Part shown: positions 1 through 7,740 of the stretch, piece after piece | How the letters are laid out: each line of letters opens with the position of its first letter | Numbering within the stretch: position 1 is the first letter of the stretch | Source: Anaerolineae bacterium | Lineage (GTDB): Bacteria > Chloroflexota > Anaerolineae > Anaerolineales > Anaerolineaceae | Reading direction: 5' to 3' | NCBI GenBank assembly: GCA_016213455.1 | Contig: JACRAG010000046.1 | Coordinates: 1-13,153 of the forward strand | DNA: 13,153 nt | Position numbers and translations under genes: made by a program | The notes under the pieces: generated by a model | Database searches by the model: none | What the model was told of the DNA's origin: nothing | Seen by the model: the letters and a program-made list of their open reading frames with translations, nothing else

Positions 1-1545
1 CTCGGCGTTGAGCACCAGGGCTTCATACTCCTTCATTTCCGGCGTGATGAAACGCTCCGCATTGACCAGGGTCTGTTTGCGTATATATTCCGCCGGCGCG
101 TTGGCGGCGCTGCCGCGGCTGATTTCGATGTAGTAACCAAAAACTTTGTTGTAGCCCACCTTCAAAGTGCGGATGCCCGTACGCTCGCGCTCCAGTCCTT
201 CCAGATTCGCGATCCAATCCCTGGCGTGACGTGAAGCTTCGATCACGTTGTCCAGCTCGGAGGAATAACCTGGGCGCACAACACCGGTATTTTGCAAGGT
301 CGCCGGCGGATCGTCGGCGATGGCGCTCTCCAGCAGGGCCAGTTCTTCCGGACAGGGATGAATCTCGTCCAGTGTGGATTTCAACTCCGCCAGCTCCAGG
401 CTGACCAGCATCAGGATACCGGGCAGGCAGCGCAGCGTGGCGCGCAGCGCCACCAGATCGCGCGGTGTGGCATTACCCGAGATGATGCGATTGACCAGGC
501 GTTCCAGGTCGGTCAACGGCTTCATTGCCGCGCGCAGCTCCGCCCGCAGCATGCCACGTTCGGTCAGCGCAGCCACACCTTTTTGCCGGGCGCGGATGGC
601 CTCCAGGTCGAGCAGCGGCTTACTCACCCACTGCCGGATCAGGCGCTTGCCCATCGGTGTCACCGTGTAGTCCAGCACCGAGAGCAGGCTGCCTTCCACC
701 TGACCTTCCCGCAGCGTTTCGGTCAGCTCCAGATTGCGGCGGGTGGCTGCATCCAACACCATGAACTCACTCAACGAATAGGTCGAGAGGTTCACCAGCA
801 GCTTCAGCGCTGCCGGCTGTGTCTCCTGCAAATATTGCAGCACCGACCCGGCTGCCCGCACCGCCAGGTTCATTCCACGCAAACCAAAGCCATCCAATGA
901 GCTGACCTGCAGCTGTGTAAACAACGCATCCTGGCAGCGCATGAACTCGAAGCGCCAGGCGGGACGCGGAGTCTGATGGCCCGGCAGACCATCATTCAAC
1001 GACAGTGAATCAGGCAGGAGGATCTCTGCCGGATTGAGGCGGATCAATTCGGCGCGCAGCGCAGCCTGAATGTCTTCGCTCTCCAATTCCGTCGCGGCAA
1101 ATTCGCCCGTGCTGATATCCACATAAGCCACACCGGCGCGATTTTCATGCAGCACCACGCTGGCCAGGTAATTATTGCGGTCACCTTTTAACAACGCCGG
1201 TTCAACCAGTGTGCCTGGCGTCACCACGCGCACCACTTCTCGCGGGAATAAACCCTTGGTCGGCTGCTCACCCACCTGCTCACAAATTGCGACGTGATAT
1301 CCGCGCTCGATCAACCGCGCCAGGTAATTCTCCACGGCATGATAGGGGATGCCAGCCATCGGCACGCGTGTACCGCGCGCCACCGGTCGCGAAGTCAGGA
1401 CGATATCCAGCTCGGTAGAGGCAATTTCCGCGTCCTGATCAAAAGTCTCGTAAAAATCCCCCAGCCGGAAGAAAACAATGGCATTGGGATACTGGCGTTT
1501 GATATCCAGATACTGCTGTCGAATGGGCGTAACGTCATCACTCAT
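1..1545 (-). CDS. mutS: DNA mismatch repair protein MutS (N-terminal 515 residues, cut by window edge)
   Basis: MutS recognises base mismatches and small loops in DNA and recruits MutL to start strand-directed repair. The frame reads without a stop from the ATG at 1545 to position 1, giving 515 codons; bacterial MutS is normally about 850-900 residues, so the C-terminal ABC-type ATPase and dimerisation parts lie outside the window. The mismatch-reading Phe-X-Glu motif is seen in GDFYE (Phe31, Glu33), inside a typical N-terminal domain I. Connector and lever regions follow, and the clamp region shows GYNKVFGYYIEIS (from about residue 464) and then YIRKQTLVNAERF, both strongly typical of MutS1 rather than MutS2. 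No Shine-Dalgarno sequence is visible before the ATG; a TACAAT hexamer lies 8 nt upstream, which suggests a leaderless message. It is divergent from the ABC ATPase gene. Confidence 0.97.
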   Translation of the reverse strand, partial: MSDDVTPIRQQYLDIKRQYPNAIVFFRLGDFYETFDQDAEIASTELDIVLTSRPVARGTRVPMAGIPYHAVENYLARLIERGYHVAICEQVGEQPTKGLFPREVVRVVTPGTLVEPALLKGDRNNYLASVVLHENRAGVAYVDISTGEFAATELESEDIQAALRAELIRLNPAEILLPDSLSLNDGLPGHQTPRPAWRFEFMRCQDALFTQLQVSSLDGFGLRGMNLAVRAAGSVLQYLQETQPAALKLLVNLSTYSLSEFMVLDAATRRNLELTETLREGQVEGSLLSVLDYTVTPMGKRLIRQWVSKPLLDLEAIRARQKGVAALTERGMLRAELRAAMKPLTDLERLVNRIISGNATPRDLVALRATLRCLPGILMLVSLELAELKSTLDEIHPCPEELALLESAIADDPPATLQNTGVVRPGYSSELDNVIEASRHARDWIANLEGLERERTGIRTLKVGYNKVFGYYIEISRGSAANAPAEYIRKQTLVNAERFITPEMKEYEALVLNAE

Positions 1546-1553
1546 AGACTGGT

Positions 1554-1559
1554 ATTGTA
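1554..1559 (-). promoter_or_regulatory. Candidate -10 element of mutS, leaderless geometry
   Basis: On the minus strand TACAAT (5 of 6 matches to TATAAT) ends 8 nt before the mutS ATG, so transcription would begin at or within a base or two of the start codon. No ribosome binding site precedes the ATG. No good -35 box is seen at the expected distance. A small dyad, ACTGG (1548-1552) and CCAGT (1561-1565), brackets this element. Confidence 0.35.
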
Positions 1560-1600
1560 TTCCAGTTCGTTCAAAATAGGCCAATCCACGCGGTGGCTAA

Positions 1601-1630
1601 ATTGACATACGCAGAAAAGTTCTGTGTGAT
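1601..1630 (+). promoter_or_regulatory. Candidate promoter for the ABC ATPase gene
   Basis: A perfect TTGACA (1601-1606) is followed after 18 nt by TGTGAT (1625-1630, 4 of 6 matches to the -10 consensus). It would give a leader of roughly 150 nt before the start at 1784. That leader carries a small hairpin, CAGGCT (1664-1669) and AGCCTG (1676-1681) with a 6-nt loop. A perfect TATAAT at 1741-1746 is a competing -10 closer to the gene, but it has no recognisable -35 box. Nothing else was recognised in the 238-bp interval 1546-1783. Confidence 0.35.
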
Positions 1631-1768
1631 GAACCTGGTAATTCTGGGAGGTAATAATTGAGACAGGCTTTCATTAGCCTGGTAGTTTGGAATTTACAGA
1701 TTGGTGCCAGAAATCACTATCCTTATTGCAATGATTGTCCTATAATCAAACCACTATATTCATTCTGG

Positions 1769-1775
1769 AAGGAGG
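1769..1775 (+). promoter_or_regulatory. Ribosome binding site fixing the ABC ATPase start
   Basis: AAGGAGG sits 8 nt before the ATG at 1784, an ideal Shine-Dalgarno arrangement. It decides against the longer open frame that begins with a TTG at 1658, whose extra 42 residues resemble no part of the ABC ATPase family. Confidence 0.9.
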
Positions 1776-1783
1776 AACGACTT

Positions 1784-2896
1784 ATGGCCGGTGTAACGTA
1801 TGATCATGTATCGAAGAAGTTTGGGGATTTTACCGCCCTGAACGACCTGAATATCCAAATTGAGGACAAGGAATTCCTTGTACTGGTGGGGCCTTCAGGC
1901 TGCGGTAAAACCACGGCTCTGCGCTGTCTGGCAGGGCTGGAAGAGATCACGGCAGGACGAATTCTCATTGGAAACCAGGTGGTAAACGATGTTCCTCCAA
2001 AGGATCGTGACATCGCGATGGTTTTCCAGTCCTACGCTCTCTACCCGCACATGACAGTCTTCGATAACATGGCATTCGGCCTGAAGCTGCGCAAAGTCCC
2101 CAAGGACGAAATTAAGCGCCGCGTCGAAGAAGCAGCCCAGATCCTGGGCATCGAAGCTCTGTTAAAGCGGAAACCCCGCGAACTCTCGGGTGGGCAGCGC
2201 CAGCGTGTGGCCGTCGGACGTGCCATCGTACGCGAGCCTAAAGTCTTCCTCTTTGACGAGCCTCTGTCGAACCTGGACGCCAAACTGCGCGTTCAGACCC
2301 GCGCTGAGATCAGCAAACTGCATCAGCGCCTGCAGACCACCTTCATCTATGTTACCCACGACCAGGTGGAAGCCATGACCATGGCGACCCGCATCGCGGT
2401 GATGAACAAAGGTGTTCTTCAGCAGCTCGACACCCCGCAAAACCTGTATGACCGTCCGGCCAACTTGTTCGTGGCTGGTTTCATCGGCTCGCCTGCGATG
2501 AACTTCTTCCCTGCCAAGCTGCGCAAAGAAAGCGAAGGCTTGTTTGTGGACAGCGGTCAGTTCTCGGTCAAAGTGCCCGAAGATAAAGTTGCCGTCTATG
2601 CGAATTATGTCGGCAAGGATGTCATCTTCGGCATTCGCCCGGAAGACATTCACAACCCAGTTTTCGCGCCTCCCGGAATTCATTCCGCGGCGATTGAAGC
2701 CAAAGTGGATGTGACAGAGTTGATGGGAAATGAAATTTTCCTGTACCTGTTGAGCGGACAGAACAACTTCGTCGCTCGTGTTGACCCGCGCACCCGCTTC
2801 CAGATTGGTGAGCAGGTCCAGGTCGTGTTCAACATGGACAATATGCAGTTGTTTGACCCCTCGGTTGACGCGGAGAATCCTCCCGCCATCCGTTAG
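1784..2896 (+). CDS. ugpC: Sugar-type ABC transporter ATPase, MalK/UgpC/MsmK family
   Basis: This is the 370-residue ATP-hydrolysing subunit of a carbohydrate or glycerol-phosphate importer of the CUT1 type. It would sit at the cytoplasmic face of the membrane and power a permease pair. The nucleotide-binding domain is complete: Walker A GPSGCGKTT (36-44), Q-loop Gln82, signature LSGGQ (134-138), Walker B VFLFDEP (154-160) and H-loop His192. The C-terminal third is the MalK-type regulatory (TOBE/OB) region, including GIRPEDI (283-289). Length is normal for the family. No permease or binding-protein gene is visible next to it, so it is probably an orphan ATPase shared by several sugar importers, as known for MsmK-like proteins; that role is inferred. 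The family call is firm but the substrate is not known, and the symbol follows the usual family name only. Confidence 0.92.
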   Translation: MAGVTYDHVSKKFGDFTALNDLNIQIEDKEFLVLVGPSGCGKTTALRCLAGLEEITAGRILIGNQVVNDVPPKDRDIAMVFQSYALYPHMTVFDNMAFGLKLRKVPKDEIKRRVEEAAQILGIEALLKRKPRELSGGQRQRVAVGRAIVREPKVFLFDEPLSNLDAKLRVQTRAEISKLHQRLQTTFIYVTHDQVEAMTMATRIAVMNKGVLQQLDTPQNLYDRPANLFVAGFIGSPAMNFFPAKLRKESEGLFVDSGQFSVKVPEDKVAVYANYVGKDVIFGIRPEDIHNPVFAPPGIHSAAIEAKVDVTELMGNEIFLYLLSGQNNFVARVDPRTRFQIGEQVQVVFNMDNMQLFDPSVDAENPPAIR

Positions 2897-2913
2897 GATC
2901 GGCATTGCGACAC

Positions 2914-2947
2914 AAAAAGCTGCCCGCAAAACGGGCAGCTTTTTTTC
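2914..2947. terminator. Bidirectional rho-independent terminator
   Basis: A perfect 9-bp GC-rich stem, AGCTGCCCG (2918-2926) with CGGGCAGCT (2932-2940), closes a CAAAA loop. An A tract precedes it (2914-2918) and a T tract follows (2940-2946), so it can end transcription from both sides. It starts 17 nt after the ABC ATPase stop and, on the minus strand, almost touches the stop codon of the DUF2254 gene (2948-2950). Confidence 0.93.
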
Positions 2948-4309
2948 TTATTCGTCGTCGATCATATCCGGCTCACCGTCATACCGGTCGCGTGAAAGCC
3001 CAATCCCCTGGCGGTCCACCTGATCAGCCACCGCACGGTCAGATGGATCGCTGAATGACATGCGGATTTTCCGGTGAAGCGCATAATAATGCTCCTGAAC
3101 GATCTTGCGTCGGCGAGGCGGCACCACTTCCTCCAGGTCATCCAGCAGCGCGCTCATCCGGCGCATCACCTGAAGGGAGTTGGCCCCATGATAGCGAATC
3201 TCATCCAGGGCCAATGCCAGAAAATCGTCCCAGTCCGGGCTGGGCAGCAGCACGCGCAATTCACCAGCGTCATCACGCAACACGCCAATATCCAGTTTTC
3301 GCGTGCCCAACCGGCGCAGCAAATCTTCAATTTGATTGAGTGCCTGTACGGCAGTCGTCGGATCGTTGATGGCAGGTGAAAGTGCGCGAATCGCAATGTC
3401 CACCAGCAGGCGAAGCGCCAGCTTGGGGTCTTGCGCCATCGTGCGCTCCCGACCAATCACCACTGCCCGGCGCAGTTGCGCTTCGGGGATGAGGGACTTG
3501 CCGTCATAAACGCGCATGATCGCCGCGTTATTAACCAGCGTATCCCCCACAGCATATTCCAATTCGATCACTCCACCTGACTGGCAGGCCAATCGGAACA
3601 ACAAGGGCAGCCGCACTTCCACGACCGCAGCCGGTCCACCGCTATAAAGAAAGGTTTGCGTCACCTTACGACCCAAAAGGAGTGCCGCCTGATCGACATT
3701 CTCTTTGGCATCCTGCGCATCTTCACGATATAACTCGTTCACCACATTGCGCCCACGCTGACCGATTGTGTGCAAAACATTGCTGATTTGTAGAATCGTC
3801 ATGCGCTGCGTCAGGGCTATGAACATGATCACACTTGCAAAGATGAAAATATACGCCACGATCATGGTCAAAAAGGGAACTTCACCATTTATCGATCGAT
3901 CCAGAGCACCCAATGCGATCAAGGCATACAAGAAGGTCGCTGAAAATACACCCATGGCGTTTAAAACAACCACATCCTGCACAAACCAGGTCACCAACCG
4001 GGGAGAAAAAGCGGTGCTGCCAAATTGAACCAGGACGAACACCATCGAAAACACAATGCCTGTCATTGCCAGCATGCCGGACGCAATCGCCGACAACACC
4101 ATCTGCCCGGATTCAACCGTCAGGTTCAGCGTAATGGTGTACTTCAACACCCGGTCCAGCTGGGTGGTCAGAACAGCCAGGCCCATCGAGCCGACCACGT
4201 AGAGCATCGGGATGGCATACAGGCGCAGACCGCTGAGCTGCAGCGGGCTGATGGTAGCGCGCAATGACCGCGATTGGTTGGGTTGTTTTAGGGGTGGTTT
4301 CTGCTTCAC
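2948..4309 (-). CDS. DUF2254 family membrane protein
   Basis: This is a 453-residue integral membrane protein of the DUF2254 family, whose biochemical role is not established. Four hydrophobic segments are seen at about residues 28-48, 70-96, 113-136 and 145-167, followed by a large soluble region of about 280 residues. The family's characteristic stretch ALSPAINDPTTA is at 309-320. The GTG at 4309 is chosen as start because it lies 4 nt after the stop of the upstream Fpg-like gene, suggesting translational coupling, and because the open frame further upstream only shadows that gene. It is the last gene of a three-gene operon with the Fpg-like and PAC2 genes, and its stop is 1 nt from the terminator T/A tract. 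The tail is acidic (GEPDMIDDE). Function cannot be stated; the family assignment is firm. Confidence 0.88.
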   Translation of the reverse strand: MKQKPPLKQPNQSRSLRATISPLQLSGLRLYAIPMLYVVGSMGLAVLTTQLDRVLKYTITLNLTVESGQMVLSAIASGMLAMTGIVFSMVFVLVQFGSTAFSPRLVTWFVQDVVVLNAMGVFSATFLYALIALGALDRSINGEVPFLTMIVAYIFIFASVIMFIALTQRMTILQISNVLHTIGQRGRNVVNELYREDAQDAKENVDQAALLLGRKVTQTFLYSGGPAAVVEVRLPLLFRLACQSGGVIELEYAVGDTLVNNAAIMRVYDGKSLIPEAQLRRAVVIGRERTMAQDPKLALRLLVDIAIRALSPAINDPTTAVQALNQIEDLLRRLGTRKLDIGVLRDDAGELRVLLPSPDWDDFLALALDEIRYHGANSLQVMRRMSALLDDLEEVVPPRRRKIVQEHYYALHRKIRMSFSDPSDRAVADQVDRQGIGLSRDRYDGEPDMIDDE

Positions 4310-4313
4310 TCGT

Positions 4314-5147
4314 TCACCGCTGGCAGGCAGGGCACAAGTAGGAAGCCCCGCCCAGGAATGAGATTTTCTCAATTGGTGTACCGCAATCCGGGCAGGGTTT
4401 TCCTGCGCTCTGGCTATCCAGGAGCCGTTCATATTGGCCCGGCTGACCCCAGAGGTTGAATTCGCTGCTTCGCCCACCCAGACGCACGGCTTCCAGCATG
4501 GTCTCCCGAATGGCAAGGTAAAGGGTATGGCGTTCCTCCACGGTCAGTGCAACCGCGCGGTGACGGGGATGCAGCCGCGCGCGGAAGAGGATATCCTGGC
4601 AGTAACCATTGCCCACGCCTGCCACACCCGGTTTGCTGATCAGGAAAAATTTTACCGAGTCTTTGGATTGCGGGGGTAGCGCATCAAACAAACCGAAAAA
4701 ATAGGCTTCGGTGAATGCGTCGCTGACCGGAGAAACCAGAGAATATCCGTAAAAATTCTGATCTGTGGTGAGTTCATCCAGCGCAAACAACTGCGCGGCT
4801 CCCCACATCTGCACCGTCACGGTCAGAAAAGTACCATCCGTAAAGGACAGGAGAAATTGATGTTTTGCCGGCAGCGTAGAAGGGTCAGTATGGTAGAGAA
4901 TGCGTTCGCCGCCATTCCCAAACACCAGCGCATACCCCGGATGGACATGCAGTTCAATGGCGCTGCCCTTAGCGATGGCCTCGCCAACTACCTTCCCCTC
5001 CAGGATACGGGCATATTCCTCGGGCTCTTTGGTGTAAAAAGCAAACTTGTGTGGAGCATTGCCTCGCACACAAGCCTGGATCACTTTGCCGCAGATGGTC
5101 CGGTTCATCTGCTCTGCCAGCGTGATGGCCTCAGCCAGCTCGATCAT
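4314..5147 (-). CDS. Fpg/Nei-like DNA glycosylase-family protein lacking canonical catalytic residues
   Basis: This 277-residue protein belongs to the formamidopyrimidine-DNA glycosylase / endonuclease VIII superfamily. The helix-two-turn-helix region with GVAGVGN (174-180) and the following ILFRARLHP is clear. The C-terminal zinc finger is intact, with Cys252, Cys255, Cys272 and Cys275 spaced CxxC-X16-CxxC. However, the N-terminus reads MIELAE instead of the classical MPELPE: the catalytic Pro2 is Ile, while Glu3 is kept. The finger arginine that grips the lesion phosphate is also missing, since the finger reads FLGGASYLC where classical Fpg has an Arg. From memory, a branch of Fpg/Nei-like proteins starting MIE(I/L)PE shares these changes, so this is probably a diverged subfamily and not decay. 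The start is supported by AGGGAGGGG just upstream. The stop is 4 nt before the DUF2254 gene. Substrate and even catalysis are uncertain; lesion binding alone is possible. Confidence 0.87.
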   Translation of the reverse strand: MIELAEAITLAEQMNRTICGKVIQACVRGNAPHKFAFYTKEPEEYARILEGKVVGEAIAKGSAIELHVHPGYALVFGNGGERILYHTDPSTLPAKHQFLLSFTDGTFLTVTVQMWGAAQLFALDELTTDQNFYGYSLVSPVSDAFTEAYFFGLFDALPPQSKDSVKFFLISKPGVAGVGNGYCQDILFRARLHPRHRAVALTVEERHTLYLAIRETMLEAVRLGGRSSEFNLWGQPGQYERLLDSQSAGKPCPDCGTPIEKISFLGGASYLCPACQR

Positions 5148-5171
5148 ATTCCCCTCCCTTGCCGACTCAAA

Positions 5172-6101
5172 TCAATCCAGTTCGTCGTCCATGCGGTCCA
5201 AAATTTTGCGAATACTGTCTTCCCAAACATCGTCCAGCGGAATAAACGGCGTTTCTTCAAACGTCTCAGCCAGGCGCTGGAAATATTCCGGTATGTTGGC
5301 ATCCGGAGCCTGCTTGGCCAGTTCTTCCACTTTGGCGTCCATATTCTGGATCAATCGTTTACTCTTCTGCGCCAACTGGCTCAGGTCAAAATCGATCTTC
5401 ACCATGAAGTTAATCCGGCGCATCAATCCCAACCACGCGGTGTAATCGTTCTCAATCTGCACGCTGTGGTTGATGTTGTCAATGCTGCTGAAATCGAAGA
5501 TCGGCACCATCGCATACAGCCCAACATACTCCTTGCCCCGGTCGCCCGCGTACTTGCACAACACCGAACCAATACTGGCGCCGCCATGATACTGGGTGAA
5601 GTTCAGGGCGAAGCCTTCCATCTCGTCGCGCATTGCCTCCAGGCTAAAACTGCCCGAAACCATGCGTTCTTTGTTATATGGGAATTCGCCGTACACCCCA
5701 CCCAGGCCGATAATTCGACGCACATGCAAACGTTCCGCCGCTTCCAGCAGCGCCAGAATGTACCGTTCCGCATCCATGTGCGGTTCATCACCCAGAAAGA
5801 CCACCACGCCTTTGCCGCTATTCTCGAAGTAATAGAACTGGTTCTCGGGCATGGTCAACGAAGCCGGCACACCTTCTTGAAATTCGATCACCGGACGCAC
5901 CAGATCATGCGTCCCGGGGATCTGAAACTGGTAAAAACCGTCCGGGCGAATGCGACCGATCCGGCGGGCATGGGTTCGCTTGACCAGGTAGCGCGGCAGC
6001 TCGGATGAAACCGAACCGGCATCGGCCCACTGACGCCAACCGACGATCATCACCACTTCTTTTGCTTCAGGTATCTCTAAAATTTCCAGCGTGTCTGCCA
6101 T
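5172..6101 (-). CDS. PAC2 family protein
   Basis: This is a 309-residue cytoplasmic protein of the PAC2 (proteasome assembly chaperone 2-like) family. Bacterial members have no settled function. Recognisable family-like stretches are the early GWRQWADAG (21-29), GDEPHMD (104-110) and GGVYGEFPYN (134-143). A helical, charged C-terminal third (about 240-309) ends in acidic residues. The ATG at 6101 is preferred because GGAGG lies 6 nt before it. A GTG five codons further upstream would place that ribosome binding site inside the coding region. It is the first gene of the operon continuing into the Fpg-like gene, 24 nt downstream, and DUF2254. No proteasome or Pup-ligase gene is seen here, so a role in proteasome assembly cannot be claimed. 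Confidence 0.85.
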   Translation of the reverse strand: MADTLEILEIPEAKEVVMIVGWRQWADAGSVSSELPRYLVKRTHARRIGRIRPDGFYQFQIPGTHDLVRPVIEFQEGVPASLTMPENQFYYFENSGKGVVVFLGDEPHMDAERYILALLEAAERLHVRRIIGLGGVYGEFPYNKERMVSGSFSLEAMRDEMEGFALNFTQYHGGASIGSVLCKYAGDRGKEYVGLYAMVPIFDFSSIDNINHSVQIENDYTAWLGLMRRINFMVKIDFDLSQLAQKSKRLIQNMDAKVEELAKQAPDANIPEYFQRLAETFEETPFIPLDDVWEDSIRKILDRMDDELD

Positions 6102-6204
6102 CGCAAACCTCCGCACTTGGCGCTAATTTCCATGTCAGTATACTACATCCTGGATCGGCGCAACATGAGATCGGTTTCTGGGACCACGGCTTCCACAAAG
6201 TCAA

Positions 6205-6232
6205 AAAATATGCCTCATCCCTTTTCTGTCAA
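6205..6232 (-). promoter_or_regulatory. Candidate promoter of the PAC2-Fpg-DUF2254 operon
   Basis: On the minus strand a perfect TTGACA (6232-6227) is followed after 16 nt by TATTTT (6210-6205). It would leave a leader of about 95 nt before the ATG at 6101. The TTGACA is enclosed by an imperfect inverted repeat (ATCCCCTTT and AAAAGGGAT, one mismatch), which could be an operator or a weak terminator of the upstream phosphatase gene. A second -10-like TATACT at 6142-6137 has no good -35 box. Confidence 0.4.
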
Positions 6233-6264
6233 CGATAAAGGGGATTTTCGCTAAAGGTTCATGG

Positions 6265-7725
6265 TCAGGAAAAATGGACCACCAGCAGGGTCATGTCATC
6301 CGATTGCTCGGTGCCCGCTTGAAAGGCATCCAAAGCCGCCATGGTCAGGTAACAGGTCTCTTCAGCGCCCAAAGGCCCCAGGCGCGACCACAGGGTCATC
6401 AGCGCCGGCAGACCAAAGCGCTGATCCGCTGGGGAAAGGGCGTCCACCAGGCCATCACTGTATAGCACCAGCGAATCACCGGATGCGAGCTGCAGAATTT
6501 CTTCACTGACGCTAAACTCCTGCGCCTCCACCACCCCCAGCGCCACCCCTGATCCGCCAAGGGTGAGTGGCTCGAGCCCGCGCAGCACCACCGGGCGGTC
6601 ATGACCTGCGCGAGCATAACGCATGGTCAGATCGCGGGTATCGATCACGCCGTAAAAAGCGGTTACAAACATCCCCGGCTCGCCCAGTTCCTGAAGCAAG
6701 CGGTTGACATTGGCCACGACAGCCGCCGGCGAAGGTTCACGATGCCCCTCAGCCAAAAATAAACTACGCGCCAGCGCCATATACAGCGCCGCCGGCATTC
6801 CTTTGTCTGAGACATCTGCTATCACCACGCCAAAACGGTGCTCGTCAAGCAGGATGACATCATAAAAATCACCCCCGACCTGGCGGGCCGGCAGACTGCG
6901 CACGGCGATTTCCACACCGGCTATCCGGGGAAACTGACGCGGCAGTACGCTTTGCTGCACCTGGCGGGCCAGTTCCAATTCCCGCTCCATGCGTTCTTTC
7001 ATCACCAATTCGGCTTGCGCTGCTTCCAACTGGTTGATTTTCTCGCGCAGTTGGTCGATCAATCCCGCTCGCTGAATAGCCAATGCCGCCTGGTTGGCCA
7101 ATGCTTTCAACATGGTCAACTCACCCGGACTGAACCCATTCTTATTGGTGGTCTGCAACACCATCCGCCCCACCAGGCGACCGTCCGCTGAGAGCGGCAC
7201 AAGGTAGCCGGCGCGAATCTTGGGCTGCGCGTCATTGGGCAGCGAAAAACCTGGAGGAAGGTGAAAATATGGGCGCAAATCGCTGCTGTCCAGGGTATCC
7301 GGCAATTCCACCGACTGGATATAACTCTCTTTTTGCGCCTCATCCCAACCCAGGCTGGCCAGCAGTTCAAGCTGCGCCTCCGACCGCTGGTAGTACACCA
7401 CACTGCGGTCCGCCCCACACAGGTCGCGCGTCGTCCTGCAAATTCTTGCTGCCAATTCCATCAAGCTGTTGGACATGGTTAAAGCCTGTCCAATTTCCTG
7501 AAACGAGATCATCGCCTCAGTTCGCTGCACCAGCAGCCGGTTGCTGACTTCCAATTCCAGCACTTTTCGCTGCATCGCGGAATTGGCTTCCATCAGCGCC
7601 TTTTCTTCCGCCTCCAGCATCGCATACGTATCCTGCAGCAGGTTGGCATCAAAATTCAACGCATCGTCGGGAGATAGCTGACCCTGCATCACCAGGTCGG
7701 TCAGGTAGGCGCGCGCTGAGAGCAC
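6265..7725 (-). CDS. GAF domain / SpoIIE-type PP2C serine phosphatase (RsbU-like)
   Basis: This is a 486-residue cytoplasmic signalling phosphatase of the PPM/SpoIIE type, which typically dephosphorylates an anti-sigma antagonist or other phosphoprotein. A probable coiled coil (about 33-68) leads into a GAF-like sensor domain (about 72-220). A second helical linker (222-252) follows, then the SpoIIE catalytic domain (255-486). Metal-binding motifs are intact: GGDFYDV (284-290), DVSDKGMPAAL (304-314), LYSDGLVDA (421-429) and QSDDMTLLV (474-482). The GTG at 7725 is a weak start: AGGAGA is only 2 nt away. The frame is open upstream through five codons to the TAG of the GspE-like gene, which is in the same frame, so the pair may be a split fusion. 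No sigma regulator, anti-sigma kinase or STAS gene is seen nearby, so the target is unknown. Confidence 0.9.
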   Translation of the reverse strand: MLSARAYLTDLVMQGQLSPDDALNFDANLLQDTYAMLEAEEKALMEANSAMQRKVLELEVSNRLLVQRTEAMISFQEIGQALTMSNSLMELAARICRTTRDLCGADRSVVYYQRSEAQLELLASLGWDEAQKESYIQSVELPDTLDSSDLRPYFHLPPGFSLPNDAQPKIRAGYLVPLSADGRLVGRMVLQTTNKNGFSPGELTMLKALANQAALAIQRAGLIDQLREKINQLEAAQAELVMKERMERELELARQVQQSVLPRQFPRIAGVEIAVRSLPARQVGGDFYDVILLDEHRFGVVIADVSDKGMPAALYMALARSLFLAEGHREPSPAAVVANVNRLLQELGEPGMFVTAFYGVIDTRDLTMRYARAGHDRPVVLRGLEPLTLGGSGVALGVVEAQEFSVSEEILQLASGDSLVLYSDGLVDALSPADQRFGLPALMTLWSRLGPLGAEETCYLTMAALDAFQAGTEQSDDMTLLVVHFS

Positions 7726-7740
7726 ACTCTCCTGACCGAA

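Noticed and set aside
292..900. Plus-strand open frames opposite mutS
   Set aside because: They are antisense to strongly conserved MutS coding sequence, with Gln-rich mirror composition.
1658..1783. N-terminal extension of the ABC ATPase from a TTG
   Set aside because: The extra residues match nothing in the family, and the ATG at 1784 has an ideal AAGGAGG 8 nt upstream.
4310..4516. N-terminal extension of the DUF2254 protein overlapping the Fpg-like gene
   Set aside because: The extension only shadows the zinc-finger region of the Fpg-like gene; the GTG at 4309 fits operon spacing and family length.
4857..6008. Long plus-strand open frame of 383 codons
   Set aside because: It runs antisense across the Fpg-like and PAC2 genes, is rich in His and Gln as mirror frames usually are, and has no recognisable domain or ribosome binding site.
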